Source: CAZQKE01 sp964593865
Lineage (GTDB): Bacteria; Chloroflexota; Anaerolineae; JAAYZQ01
Direction: 5' to 3'
NCBI GenBank assembly: GCA_964593865.1
Contig: CAZQKE010000120.1
Location: forward strand, 4,268 to 68,267
DNA: 64,000 bases
Every line of letters starts with the position of its first letter. The first letter of the stretch is position 1. Shown piece after piece: positions 31,740-38,368 of the stretch. Both the position numbers and the translations under genes were made by a program. The notes beneath the pieces are model-generated. The model had not been told where the DNA came from. It made no database searches and saw only the letters and a list, made by a program, of their open reading frames with translations.

Positions 31740-32899
31740 TGGCTGCCAGGGTCGCTTGGGCGTCTATCGCCGTCAATGTCTTTTTGACCGTTCTGAACCT
31801 GACCATCGCCGCCGCTTCGGGCAGTTTGGCCGTGGCCGCCGAGATGGTCCACAACCTGGTGGACCTGGTGGCCTCGGTGGCGGTGCTGGCCGGGGTCAAA
31901 ATCTCGGAACGGGAGAGCCGCGCCTTCCCCTACGGCCTCTACAAGGTGGAAAACCTGGTGGCCGTAGGGGTGGCCCTGCTCATCTTTTTCACCGGCTACG
32001 AGATCGCCAAAAGTGCCCTCTTTGCCGAAACGCAGCCGGTGACGGTCAACGCCTGGATGCTGGGCGGCGTGGTCCTTTCGGCGGCGGTCCCTTTGGCCTT
32101 TAGCGTCTACGAAATGCGGGCAGGCCGCCGGATCAATTCGCCCAGCCTGATGGCCGACGCCCAGGAGTATCGCGCCCATGTCTTTTCATCGGGCGTCGTC
32201 CTGCTGGCCCTGCTGGGGCAATGGATCGGTGTGCCGCTGGACCGCTACGCCGCCCTGGTCATCGTCATCCTCATCGCCAAGACCGGCTGGGACCTGCTGC
32301 GCGACGGGATGCGCGTCCTGCTGGATGCTTCCCTAGACGCCGAAACGCTGAACCAGGTGCGGGCCTTGATCGAGGCCGAGCCGACCGTCACCGAGGTCCG
32401 CTCCCTGGTGGGGCGCAACGCCGGTCGCTACCGCTTCATCGAGGCGGAGGTGGCCCTGCGGGTGGACGATCTGGAAAAGGCGTATGCCATCGGTCGGCGG
32501 CTGGAACAGACCATCCGCGAGCAGGTCCCGTACGTGGAGCGGGTGTTGCTCCACTATGAGCCGCAGGTGCGCACCCATCTGCGCTACGCCGTGCCCCTGG
32601 CCGACCCCGGCGGCACGGTGAGCGAACACTTTGGCGAGGCTCCCTACTTTGGCCTGGTCACGGTCCGCCTGGCCGATGGGCAGGTGGAGCGGCAGGAGGT
32701 GGTTGCCAACCCCTACCTGGCGGTGGAAAAGGCCAAAGGCATCCGCGTCGCCGAGTGGCTGGTGGGCCTCAAGGTGGACGTGGTGCTGCTGCGCGAGGAC
32801 TTGCAAGGCAAAGGGCCAACCTACGTCTTTGGCGACGCCGGGGTGGAAATGCGGCTGACCCAGGCGGCAACACTGGCCGAAGCGGTATCGGAAGCTTGA
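31739..32899 (+). CDS. Cation diffusion facilitator fused to a NifX-like domain
   Basis: A 386-residue fusion. Residues 1-195 are a CDF transporter membrane domain with six helices, about 200-275 its cytoplasmic dimerisation domain, and about 280-375 a NifX/ORP-type domain (VPLADPGGTVSEHFGEAPYF). The metal site is unusual. TM2 has the expected H38xxxD42, but TM5 reads E143xxxH147 after D140-A141, where CDF proteins normally have HxxxD or DxxxD. The transported metal may therefore differ from Zn or Mn. Translation is coupled to the zinc-ribbon gene (1-nt overlap). Likely role: metal export or delivery linked to the NifX-family metal-cluster proteins. Confidence 0.85.
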   Translation: MAARVAWASIAVNVFLTVLNLTIAAASGSLAVAAEMVHNLVDLVASVAVLAGVKISERESRAFPYGLYKVENLVAVGVALLIFFTGYEIAKSALFAETQPVTVNAWMLGGVVLSAAVPLAFSVYEMRAGRRINSPSLMADAQEYRAHVFSSGVVLLALLGQWIGVPLDRYAALVIVILIAKTGWDLLRDGMRVLLDASLDAETLNQVRALIEAEPTVTEVRSLVGRNAGRYRFIEAEVALRVDDLEKAYAIGRRLEQTIREQVPYVERVLLHYEPQVRTHLRYAVPLADPGGTVSEHFGEAPYFGLVTVRLADGQVERQEVVANPYLAVEKAKGIRVAEWLVGLKVDVVLLREDLQGKGPTYVFGDAGVEMRLTQAATLAEAVSEA

Positions 32900-33110
32900 A
32901 CTGCAAAGGCGCAAAGAACGTAAAGAAAAGATAAAAAACTTTGCGGCCTTTGCGTCTTGGCGGTTCCAAAATCTGAACCGCGAAGGCGCAAAGGGCGCAA
33001 AGGAAGGAAGAAAAAGGAAAAAACCTTCGCGCTCTTGGCGTCTTGGCGGTTTCAAAATCTGAACCGCAAAGGCGCAGAGGGCGCAAAGAAAAGTAAAAAA
33101 AGGCTTCAAG
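32898..33110. repeat. Tandem palindromic intergenic repeats (2.5 units)
   Basis: Two full units (32898-32974, 77 nt; 32975-33060, 86 nt) and a partial third (from 33061) each begin GAACYGCRAAGGCGCA and end TTGGCGGTTYCAAAATCT. Within a unit the two ends are roughly complementary, so each can fold into a long hairpin around an A-rich centre. The first unit starts inside the stop codon of the CDF fusion gene. It lies between that gene and the next MinD ATPase gene. Confidence 0.8.
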
Positions 33111-33121
33111 GAGTCTCCCTT

Positions 33122-33985
33122 ATGATTATCGCCGTTGCCAGCGGCAAGGGCGGCACGGGCAAGACAACCGTCGCCACCAGTTTGGCGCTGTCTATAGACG
33201 CCGCCGATCTGTTGTTCCTGGACTGCGACGTGGAAGAACCCAACGCCGCCCTCTTTCTCAAACCGATGCTGACCCACCGCGAGGAGGTGGGTATCCTGAT
33301 CCCGGAAGTGGACTTTGACAAATGCACCTACTGCGGTCGCTGCGCCGAGGTGTGTGTTTGGCACGCCATTGCCGTGGTGGGCCAAAAGGTGCTCATCTTC
33401 CCCGAACTGTGCCACGGCTGCGGGAGCTGCACCCTCAACTGCCCGCAAGGAGCCATCCATGAGGTGCTCAACGTCACCGGCAGCTTGGAATGGGGATCGG
33501 CGGGGCCTATTGACTTTGCCCAGGGCACAATGAACGTGGGGCAAGCGATGGGCGTGCCCATCATCAGCCAGTTGAAGAAAAAGATGATGCCCGAAGGGGC
33601 GGCAGCGACCGAGCGTGTAGTCATCTTGGACGCCCAGCCGGGCACATCCTGCCCCGTGGTGGAAACGATGCGCGACGCCGATTTCGTGCTGATGGTCACA
33701 GAGCCGACGCCCTTTGGCCTCCACGACCTGCGCCTGGCCGTCCAGGTGGCCCGCGATGAACTGGGCCTGCCGGTGGGCGTCGTCATCAACCGCGACGGCG
33801 TCGGCGACCGCAGCGTGGATGATTATTGCGCCGCAGAAAACATCCCGATCCTGATGCGCATCCCGCTGGACCGACGCATCGCCGAGGCGATTTCCGACGG
33901 CAAGGCGTTGGTGGAAGCGTTGCCGGAATACCGGCCTGCCTTCCGGCAGCTGTATGAAGAGATCGTAAAGCAGGTGCAGCGATAA
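33122..33985 (+). CDS. MinD-family ATPase with inserted 2[4Fe-4S] ferredoxin domain (1)
   Basis: A 287-residue MinD/ParA-superfamily ATPase. The deviant Walker A is ASGKGGTGKTT (residues 6-16). A ferredoxin insert (about 60-110) carries CTYCGRCAEVC and CHGCGSCTLNCP. Walker B-like VVILDAQPGTSCP and a C-terminal MinD core follow. AAGGAG precedes the ATG; an upstream frame through the repeats is not credible as coding. This architecture is typical of the paired MinD proteins of ORP clusters in strict anaerobes, proposed to move or mature metal clusters. Confidence 0.92.
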   Translation: MIIAVASGKGGTGKTTVATSLALSIDAADLLFLDCDVEEPNAALFLKPMLTHREEVGILIPEVDFDKCTYCGRCAEVCVWHAIAVVGQKVLIFPELCHGCGSCTLNCPQGAIHEVLNVTGSLEWGSAGPIDFAQGTMNVGQAMGVPIISQLKKKMMPEGAAATERVVILDAQPGTSCPVVETMRDADFVLMVTEPTPFGLHDLRLAVQVARDELGLPVGVVINRDGVGDRSVDDYCAAENIPILMRIPLDRRIAEAISDGKALVEALPEYRPAFRQLYEEIVKQVQR

Positions 33986-34027
33986 GGATGCCGCGCCCCC
34001 AGGGCACGGCGCAGCCGTTTCTCAAAG

Positions 34028-34516
34028 ATGCAGAGGATGGATTTCCTTTACCGCGCCATCGGCGTTATCCATAGCCCCTTTGCGGGCGTTGAGGGTGTGC
34101 CCATCCAACCGGCATCGGCACGGGGAATCGGCGGCACGGTGGAACTGTTTGCCGAATTCGAAGACGGGCTGAAAGACCTGACCGGCTTTTCTCACATCAT
34201 CTTACTTTACCACTTTCACCGCGTCGGTCAGGCCCGATTGACCGTCACACCCTTTCTCGATGAGGAGCCGCACGGCATCTTTGCCACACGGGCGCCGACG
34301 CGGCCTAACCCCATCGGCCTGTCGGTGGTCCGGCTGGTGGGCAGGGAAGGATGCACGCTGTACATTGAGGACGTGGACGTGGTGGACGGCACACCGTTGC
34401 TGGACATCAAGCCTTACGTCCCCGAATTCGACCATCCGCCCGTAGAGCGCATCGGCTGGTTGGCCCCGGCCCGCGACCGGATCGCGGGCAAGCGGGCCGA
34501 CGGGCGGTTTGGGTGA
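34028..34516 (+). CDS. TsaA/TrmO-like protein (tRNA t6A37 N6-methyltransferase family)
   Basis: A 162-residue TsaA/YaeB-fold protein, about the size of the core domain. The family motif HGIFATRAPTRPNPIGLS is complete, with an earlier GFSHIILLYHFH. TrmO uses S-adenosylmethionine to methylate t6A37 in some tRNAs, but many short homologues in anaerobe metal clusters have no proven substrate. The ATG at 34037 is an alternative start. It lies 42 nt after the MinD ATPase and may be an adopted cluster member. Confidence 0.82.
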   Translation: MQRMDFLYRAIGVIHSPFAGVEGVPIQPASARGIGGTVELFAEFEDGLKDLTGFSHIILLYHFHRVGQARLTVTPFLDEEPHGIFATRAPTRPNPIGLSVVRLVGREGCTLYIEDVDVVDGTPLLDIKPYVPEFDHPPVERIGWLAPARDRIAGKRADGRFG

Positions 34517-34533
34517 GGGGAGAGAACCGAGGA

Positions 34534-34887
34534 TCAGGCCGGTTGGAGGGTGAGGGGAACTCCCTCGGACTGGAGGGCGTGGAAGAGGGGCGTGCGGTAG
34601 CGGGCCATGCGCTCCCATTGGGAGCGGCCCACGGCCCGGACGGAAAGGAGCAGGTCATATTCCAACGAGACGCGGGCGGCCAGGCGGCGCACCTCGGACT
34701 GGAGTTGAGGGTCGTCATCGGTCAGACGGACCAGCACATCCACATCCGAGTCAGGGCCGGAATCACCCCGCGCTTTGGAACCGAACAGGACGACCGACGA
34801 TACCCGGTCGCCAAAGCGGGCATGGAGCTGCCGGACAAAGATGTTCAACGCCAATCGTTCGCCAGTTGTCAACGGTGGAGCCATCAT
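34534..34887 (-). CDS. MNT-type nucleotidyltransferase (antitoxin-like)
   Basis: A 117-residue minimal nucleotidyltransferase with the signature GSKARGDSGPDSDVDVLV (GSxxxG ... DxD). It overlaps the HEPN gene by 4 nt. In MNT-HEPN pairs the MNT enzyme neutralises HEPN toxin by nucleotide transfer (AMPylation). It is transcribed against the surrounding cluster and ends 17 nt from the convergent trmO-like gene. Confidence 0.88.
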   Translation of the reverse strand: MMAPPLTTGERLALNIFVRQLHARFGDRVSSVVLFGSKARGDSGPDSDVDVLVRLTDDDPQLQSEVRRLAARVSLEYDLLLSVRAVGRSQWERMARYRTPLFHALQSEGVPLTLQPA

Positions 34888-35300
34888 AGCCAGATTCCTT
34901 CTTCTTCCAGAAGGTAAGCAGCACTCCGCTCGACAAAGCGACGGGCATCATCCAACCGAGCCTGGGCAATGTCCCGGTCAGCGTAGCAGGTGATGTCGTA
35001 ATCGCTATCCAGGCGAGAGTCCATAACATCACCGTACAAGTCACTGTATTCGCGCTCAATGAGGCCGGGTTTGATGAAATACTGGCGAAAAGCAGCGATC
35101 ACCCCGGCGTGCTTGCTGCGGCTGATGCCTTTGGTCCACAGCAGGCCGCTGGCGGCGTAAAAAATGGCATAGTAGGCCCGGTTGATGGCCGTATCGTAGA
35201 ACCCTTGCTCTATGTTTGATTCCGCCGCTTCCAGGGCGCGGCGGGCGGCACGGAGATAGGCTTTGATCTGGCTGCGCCGTTCTAAAATCTCTTCGGTCAT
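34884..35300 (-). CDS. HEPN-domain protein (toxin-like)
   Basis: A 138-residue HEPN protein with four to five helices, including FYDTAINRAYYAIFYAASGLL and the downstream SKHAGVIAAF and RLDSDYD motifs common in HEPN-MNT partners. A canonical Rx4-6H RNase motif is not obvious, so toxic RNase activity is not assured. It is the first gene of the pair, and its promoter suggests a nearly leaderless mRNA. Confidence 0.85.
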   Translation of the reverse strand: MTEEILERRSQIKAYLRAARRALEAAESNIEQGFYDTAINRAYYAIFYAASGLLWTKGISRSKHAGVIAAFRQYFIKPGLIEREYSDLYGDVMDSRLDSDYDITCYADRDIAQARLDDARRFVERSAAYLLEEEGIWL

Positions 35301-35309
35301 GGCCTGTTC

Positions 35310-35338
35310 ATTATAAAAGATCTGGCAGCAAAAGTCAA
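35310..35338 (-). promoter_or_regulatory. Promoter of the HEPN-MNT pair, probably leaderless
   Basis: Minus strand: TTGACT (35333-35338), 17-nt spacer, TATAAT (35310-35315), 11 of 12 consensus positions. Transcription would start near 35302-35304, only 2-4 nt before the HEPN ATG at 35300. The -35 also overlaps the ribosome-binding region of the divergent MinD gene. Confidence 0.8.
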
Positions 35339-35350
35339 AGGAGTGAAATT

Positions 35351-36235
35351 TTGAAACAACTGGTCATTCTCAGCGGCAAGGGGGGCACGGGCAAAACGTC
35401 GGTGGCGGCGGCCCTGGCCCACTTGGCCTCCCAAGAAATGTCCATCGTCCTGGCCGACGCCGATGTGGACGCCGCCAACCTGGAGTTGGTCCTGGCGCCG
35501 ACCAAGCTGGAAGAGCATGTTTTTATGGGCGGCGAGATCGCCATCATTGATCCCGAAGCGTGTAGCCTCTGCAATCGCTGCTACGAGGTCTGCCGCTTTG
35601 ACGCCGTGATCCCCGGCGACGATGCCTATCGGGTGGACCCGCTGGCCTGTGAAGGGTGCGCTTCCTGCTTTTACCAATGCCCGGAAGAGGCGATCCGCAT
35701 GGAGGAGCAACAAGCGGGCCTCTGGTTTCGCTCCGACACGCGGTTTGGGCCGCTCTTTCACGCCCACCTGTTCGCCGCCCAGGAAAATTCGGGCAAGTTG
35801 GTCACGCTGGTCAAGCAGCAGGGCCGCCTCCTGGCGCTGGATGAGGACCGCGAGCTGCTCATCGTGGATGGGCCGCCGGGCATCGGCTGCCCGGTCATTT
35901 CGGCCAGCGCAGGGGCCGATCTGGCCCTCCTGGTCACGGAACCCACCGCCTCCGGCATCCATGACCTGGAACGCATCCTGAGCACGGTAGACCATTTCGG
36001 CGTGCCGCCCCTGGTCTGCATCAACAAGGCCGACCTCAACCCGGCCCAGACGCAAGCCATCAAAGCCTACTGCGCCGCGGAGGGGATCCAAATCGTGGGC
36101 GAACTGCCCTTTGATACCGTCGTCACCGAGGCTATGGTTCGGGGACAACCGGTGACGGCCTTTCAACCCGACGGGGCGGTGGCGGCAGCTCTACGCAGCA
36201 TGTGGGAGCGGATCAAGGAGATGATACGCCGGTGA
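35351..36235 (+). CDS. MinD-family ATPase with inserted 2[4Fe-4S] ferredoxin domain (2)
   Basis: A 294-residue paralogue of the ATPase at 33122. Walker A is LSGKGGTGKTS (residues 7-17). The ferredoxin insert (about 66-115) has CSLCNRCYEVC and CEGCASCFYQCP. Walker B-like LLIVDGPPGIGCP lies near residue 172. The start is TTG after AAAGGAG. Paired MinD-ferredoxin ATPases are the hallmark of ORP-type clusters. The reading frame is complete, so the inserted HEPN-MNT pair has not damaged it. Confidence 0.92.
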   Translation: MKQLVILSGKGGTGKTSVAAALAHLASQEMSIVLADADVDAANLELVLAPTKLEEHVFMGGEIAIIDPEACSLCNRCYEVCRFDAVIPGDDAYRVDPLACEGCASCFYQCPEEAIRMEEQQAGLWFRSDTRFGPLFHAHLFAAQENSGKLVTLVKQQGRLLALDEDRELLIVDGPPGIGCPVISASAGADLALLVTEPTASGIHDLERILSTVDHFGVPPLVCINKADLNPAQTQAIKAYCAAEGIQIVGELPFDTVVTEAMVRGQPVTAFQPDGAVAAALRSMWERIKEMIRR

Positions 36236-36257
36236 ACCGGGCGGAAAGGAGGGCAAA

Positions 36258-36548
36258 ATGGAATTGGAACAAGCGGTCACAGAACGGTTGAAGCAGGTCA
36301 TTGACCCGGAAACCGGCGTGGATGTGATCCGCATGAGGCTCATTGAGGAGCTGGAAGCGGATGACGAAACCGGCGTCGTGCGCTACAAGTTCCGGCCTTC
36401 ATCGCCGGTGTGCCCCATCGCCGTACACCTGGCGTTGGACATCAAACGGGCGGTGGCCCAGGTCCCCGGCGTGACGGCCCAGGAAATAGAGGTGGTGGGC
36501 TATGTGGGCGCAGACGCCCTGAACGATCTACTCAAGGGGGCAAAATGA
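36258..36548 (+). CDS. DUF59/MIP18-type iron-sulfur assembly protein
   Basis: A 96-residue stand-alone DUF59 domain with IDPETGVDVIRMRLIEEL and the conserved SPVCPIAVHLALDIKRA, containing the single conserved Cys. Related SufT/MIP18 proteins help deliver Fe-S clusters. GGAGGG precedes the ATG. It is 22 nt after the second MinD-ferredoxin ATPase and is presumably its partner, as the N-terminal DUF59 is fused to the ATPase in the Mrp protein of this cluster. Confidence 0.87.
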   Translation: MELEQAVTERLKQVIDPETGVDVIRMRLIEELEADDETGVVRYKFRPSSPVCPIAVHLALDIKRAVAQVPGVTAQEIEVVGYVGADALNDLLKGAK

Positions 36549-36549
36549 G

Positions 36550-36753
36550 ATGTGCCAGGCAACGGTTTACATGAAGCAAAACGGCAAAGAAGAAAAGATC
36601 ATGAGCGACGTGATCCTGTTGGAACCGGCGGCGGAGGAAGGGGCCTTGCGCCTGCAAGCCTTTTTCGAAGAGCCGGTCACGGTCCGGGCCAGCATCGAGC
36701 GCATTGACTTTTTGAAACACACGGTTACGTTGGTTCCCCTGGAGGAAAACTGA
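36550..36753 (+). CDS. CooT-family nickel-binding protein
   Basis: A 67-residue protein with the CooT signature: MCQATVY at the N-terminus (C2 is the nickel ligand in the family), SDVILLEP, and RIDFLKHTVTLVP. CooT helps nickel insertion into CO dehydrogenase in Rhodospirillum, but homologues occur widely without CODH, as here. It starts 1 nt after the DUF59 stop and its stop overlaps the next start (TGATG). Confidence 0.82.
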   Translation: MCQATVYMKQNGKEEKIMSDVILLEPAAEEGALRLQAFFEEPVTVRASIERIDFLKHTVTLVPLEEN

Positions 36754-36959
36754 TGACCACCATGAGCGATCAAGACAAACTACAGGCTCTGCTGCCCCAT
36801 TGGATTGAGCACAACGAGGAACACGCCGCCGAATTCCGCCGCTGGGCGGAATCGGCACCTTCTGATGTCGCGGCGGATATTGAGGAAGCAGCCCGGCGGA
36901 TGGAGGCGGCCAACGAGGCCCTGGCCGACGCTCTGAGAAAACTGAGGGCAACACGGTAG
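36753..36959 (+). CDS. Small helical protein downstream of CooT
   Basis: A 68-residue acidic, two-helix protein (HWIEHNEEHAAEFRRWAE, then a long amphipathic helix). Small proteins of this type often follow CooT-like genes. It has three His residues near Glu (positions about 16-24) that could bind metal. Function unknown. Translationally coupled to CooT by a 1-nt overlap. Confidence 0.72.
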   Translation: MTTMSDQDKLQALLPHWIEHNEEHAAEFRRWAESAPSDVAADIEEAARRMEAANEALADALRKLRATR

Positions 36960-37003
36960 CTTCCGGGAAATTCCGGCGGTCTGCACCGAGGGGAGGGATC
37001 GGG

Positions 37004-37471
37004 TTGATTCTGATTGACCGGGAACGCTGTACCGGCTGCGGCGCATGTCTGGAGATCTGTCCGGAGAGTGCGATCTATTTGTTTGAAGGCAAAGCCGTGG
37101 TGGACGAGACCCTCTGCCGCGCGTGTGCCGTCTGCGTTGCCGCCTGCCCGGAGGGCGCCATTCGCGTCGCCGAAGCTCCGGCAGAAGCGCAGCCTTTGCC
37201 TGCCGAGCAGTCGGCCCCGCGGCCCATCCCGGCCCAGGCCCAACCGAGCCTCGTCAAAGCCGAACCTGCCCCCCTCACCCTTTCTCTGCGGAGCCGGGTC
37301 CTGCCCGCCGTCGGCGCGGCCCTGGCTTGGACCGCCCGCGAGATCGGCCCGGTCCTGGCCGATTACCTGGCCCGGCGGCTGGAGCAGAGATCGGCCCGCT
37401 CCCGGAAAGACGGCGAATGCCGAGGTGGGGGCGGCGGCAAACGCCGTCGGAGGCGGCGGCGCGGTGGATAG
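37004..37471 (+). CDS. 4Fe-4S ferredoxin with Ala/Pro linker and poly-Arg tail
   Basis: A 155-residue protein starting at TTG after GAGGGGAGGG. Residues 1-56 form a dicluster ferredoxin (CTGCGACLEIC and CRACAVCVAACP). A Pro/Ala/Gln linker (about 58-90) leads to a helical segment (about 95-130). The tail ends in a Gly stretch followed by KRRRRRRRGG. The tail could bind nucleic acid or membranes. Alternatively the last 20 codons are a drifted read-through; the frame is otherwise sound. Last plus-strand gene of the cluster. Confidence 0.78.
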   Translation: MILIDRERCTGCGACLEICPESAIYLFEGKAVVDETLCRACAVCVAACPEGAIRVAEAPAEAQPLPAEQSAPRPIPAQAQPSLVKAEPAPLTLSLRSRVLPAVGAALAWTAREIGPVLADYLARRLEQRSARSRKDGECRGGGGGKRRRRRRRGG

Positions 37472-37476
37472 GGAAC

Positions 37477-38322
37477 TTATTCCCGTTGCCAGATGTACAG
37501 AACCTCAACCGCCTCGGCCGTGTCGCACACCAGGTCGGCCAGAAATTGAAGCTCCGCCTCCTCTGCGATCCTCTTGGGGATTTCCAGGAACACTATCTCG
37601 TCATCCAACCCAAAGTGTTGGGGCGCGGCAGCCGTCAGCCGCTGGCCCAAATCGGTCATTTCTAGGATGTCCTGGGCCAGGGTGTCGGGGTGGCCCTGCA
37701 GGCGACCCTTTTCCCAGTAAAGGACATAGTCACCGGGATTGTTTACGGCGGCCAGAACGCGGGTGTGGTCGGCGCGGGTGGAGCCTGTGCCGCCGCGGGA
37801 GGAAGAGGCAAAGAGGCGTACGGTAAACGACTCAATGAGCAAAGGGCGATCTTGGTAAATGCCTTTGATGCGGAGCCGATCTTGGAAGGCGAGATCGTGC
37901 CGCGCTGCAAACCGTCGCCACGCCTCTTTGCACCGTTCTCGGTTGCGCAACTCAATGACGATGAGGGCAATTACCCCCAGGATGAAGAATCCACAGACGA
38001 AATAAACGGTGGCGAACAGAACGTTCAGCGCGATGCTTACGGCAAAGGCCAGCAACACGATTGCGACCAAGCCGTATTGGAGGGCGTGCCGGCGCAGGTG
38101 ATCCCGGCTGTAGTAGACGAGACCGTGTTGGGCGGCGTGCTGCTCCACCGCCCGGTAGAAGGCGGCGGCCTGACGCCAAGTGAGCAAGTTTTCCACCACA
38201 AGCAGCCCGACCAGACCGACGACGGCGCAGGCGATGACAACGCTTCCGGGAATCTCCGCCACCGCCAGCACAAAAGAAGCAATCAGCAGCAATCCGAACA
38301 AACGGCCGAGATGGCGCATCAT
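37477..38322 (-). CDS. Membrane protein of unknown function
   Basis: A 281-residue protein with two N-terminal membrane segments (about 5-45), a polar stretch, then two more (about 84-125), and a C-terminal cytoplasmic domain of about 155 residues with mixed alpha/beta character. I recognise no family motif. It ends 5 nt from the convergent ferredoxin gene. It may begin at the first or the second of two adjacent ATG codons. Confidence 0.65.
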   Translation of the reverse strand: MMRHLGRLFGLLLIASFVLAVAEIPGSVVIACAVVGLVGLLVVENLLTWRQAAAFYRAVEQHAAQHGLVYYSRDHLRRHALQYGLVAIVLLAFAVSIALNVLFATVYFVCGFFILGVIALIVIELRNRERCKEAWRRFAARHDLAFQDRLRIKGIYQDRPLLIESFTVRLFASSSRGGTGSTRADHTRVLAAVNNPGDYVLYWEKGRLQGHPDTLAQDILEMTDLGQRLTAAAPQHFGLDDEIVFLEIPKRIAEEAELQFLADLVCDTAEAVEVLYIWQRE

Positions 38323-38368
38323 GGGGTGCTCCCCCAGGACTCACTTCTCCATAGCGCATCGTGCCCGT

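Noticed and set aside
30417..32899. NifX-like genes as a sign of nitrogen fixation
   Set aside because: No nifHDK, nifB or nifEN here; such domains are common in anaerobe ORP-type clusters.
32898..33110. Possible CRISPR array
   Set aside because: Only two and a half units, no unique spacers of constant length, no cas genes.
32957..33121. N-terminal extension of the first MinD-ferredoxin ATPase
   Set aside because: The extension would be translated palindromic repeat sequence; the ATG at 33122 has AAGGAG and matches the family N-terminus.
32333..33724. 463-codon antisense frame across the CDF and MinD genes
   Set aside because: It crosses two well-supported genes and the repeat array and is Gln/His/Gly-rich without any domain pattern.
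36550..36753. CooT-like gene as evidence of a CO dehydrogenase operon
   Set aside because: No cooS, cooF or cooC-type CODH gene is present in the window.
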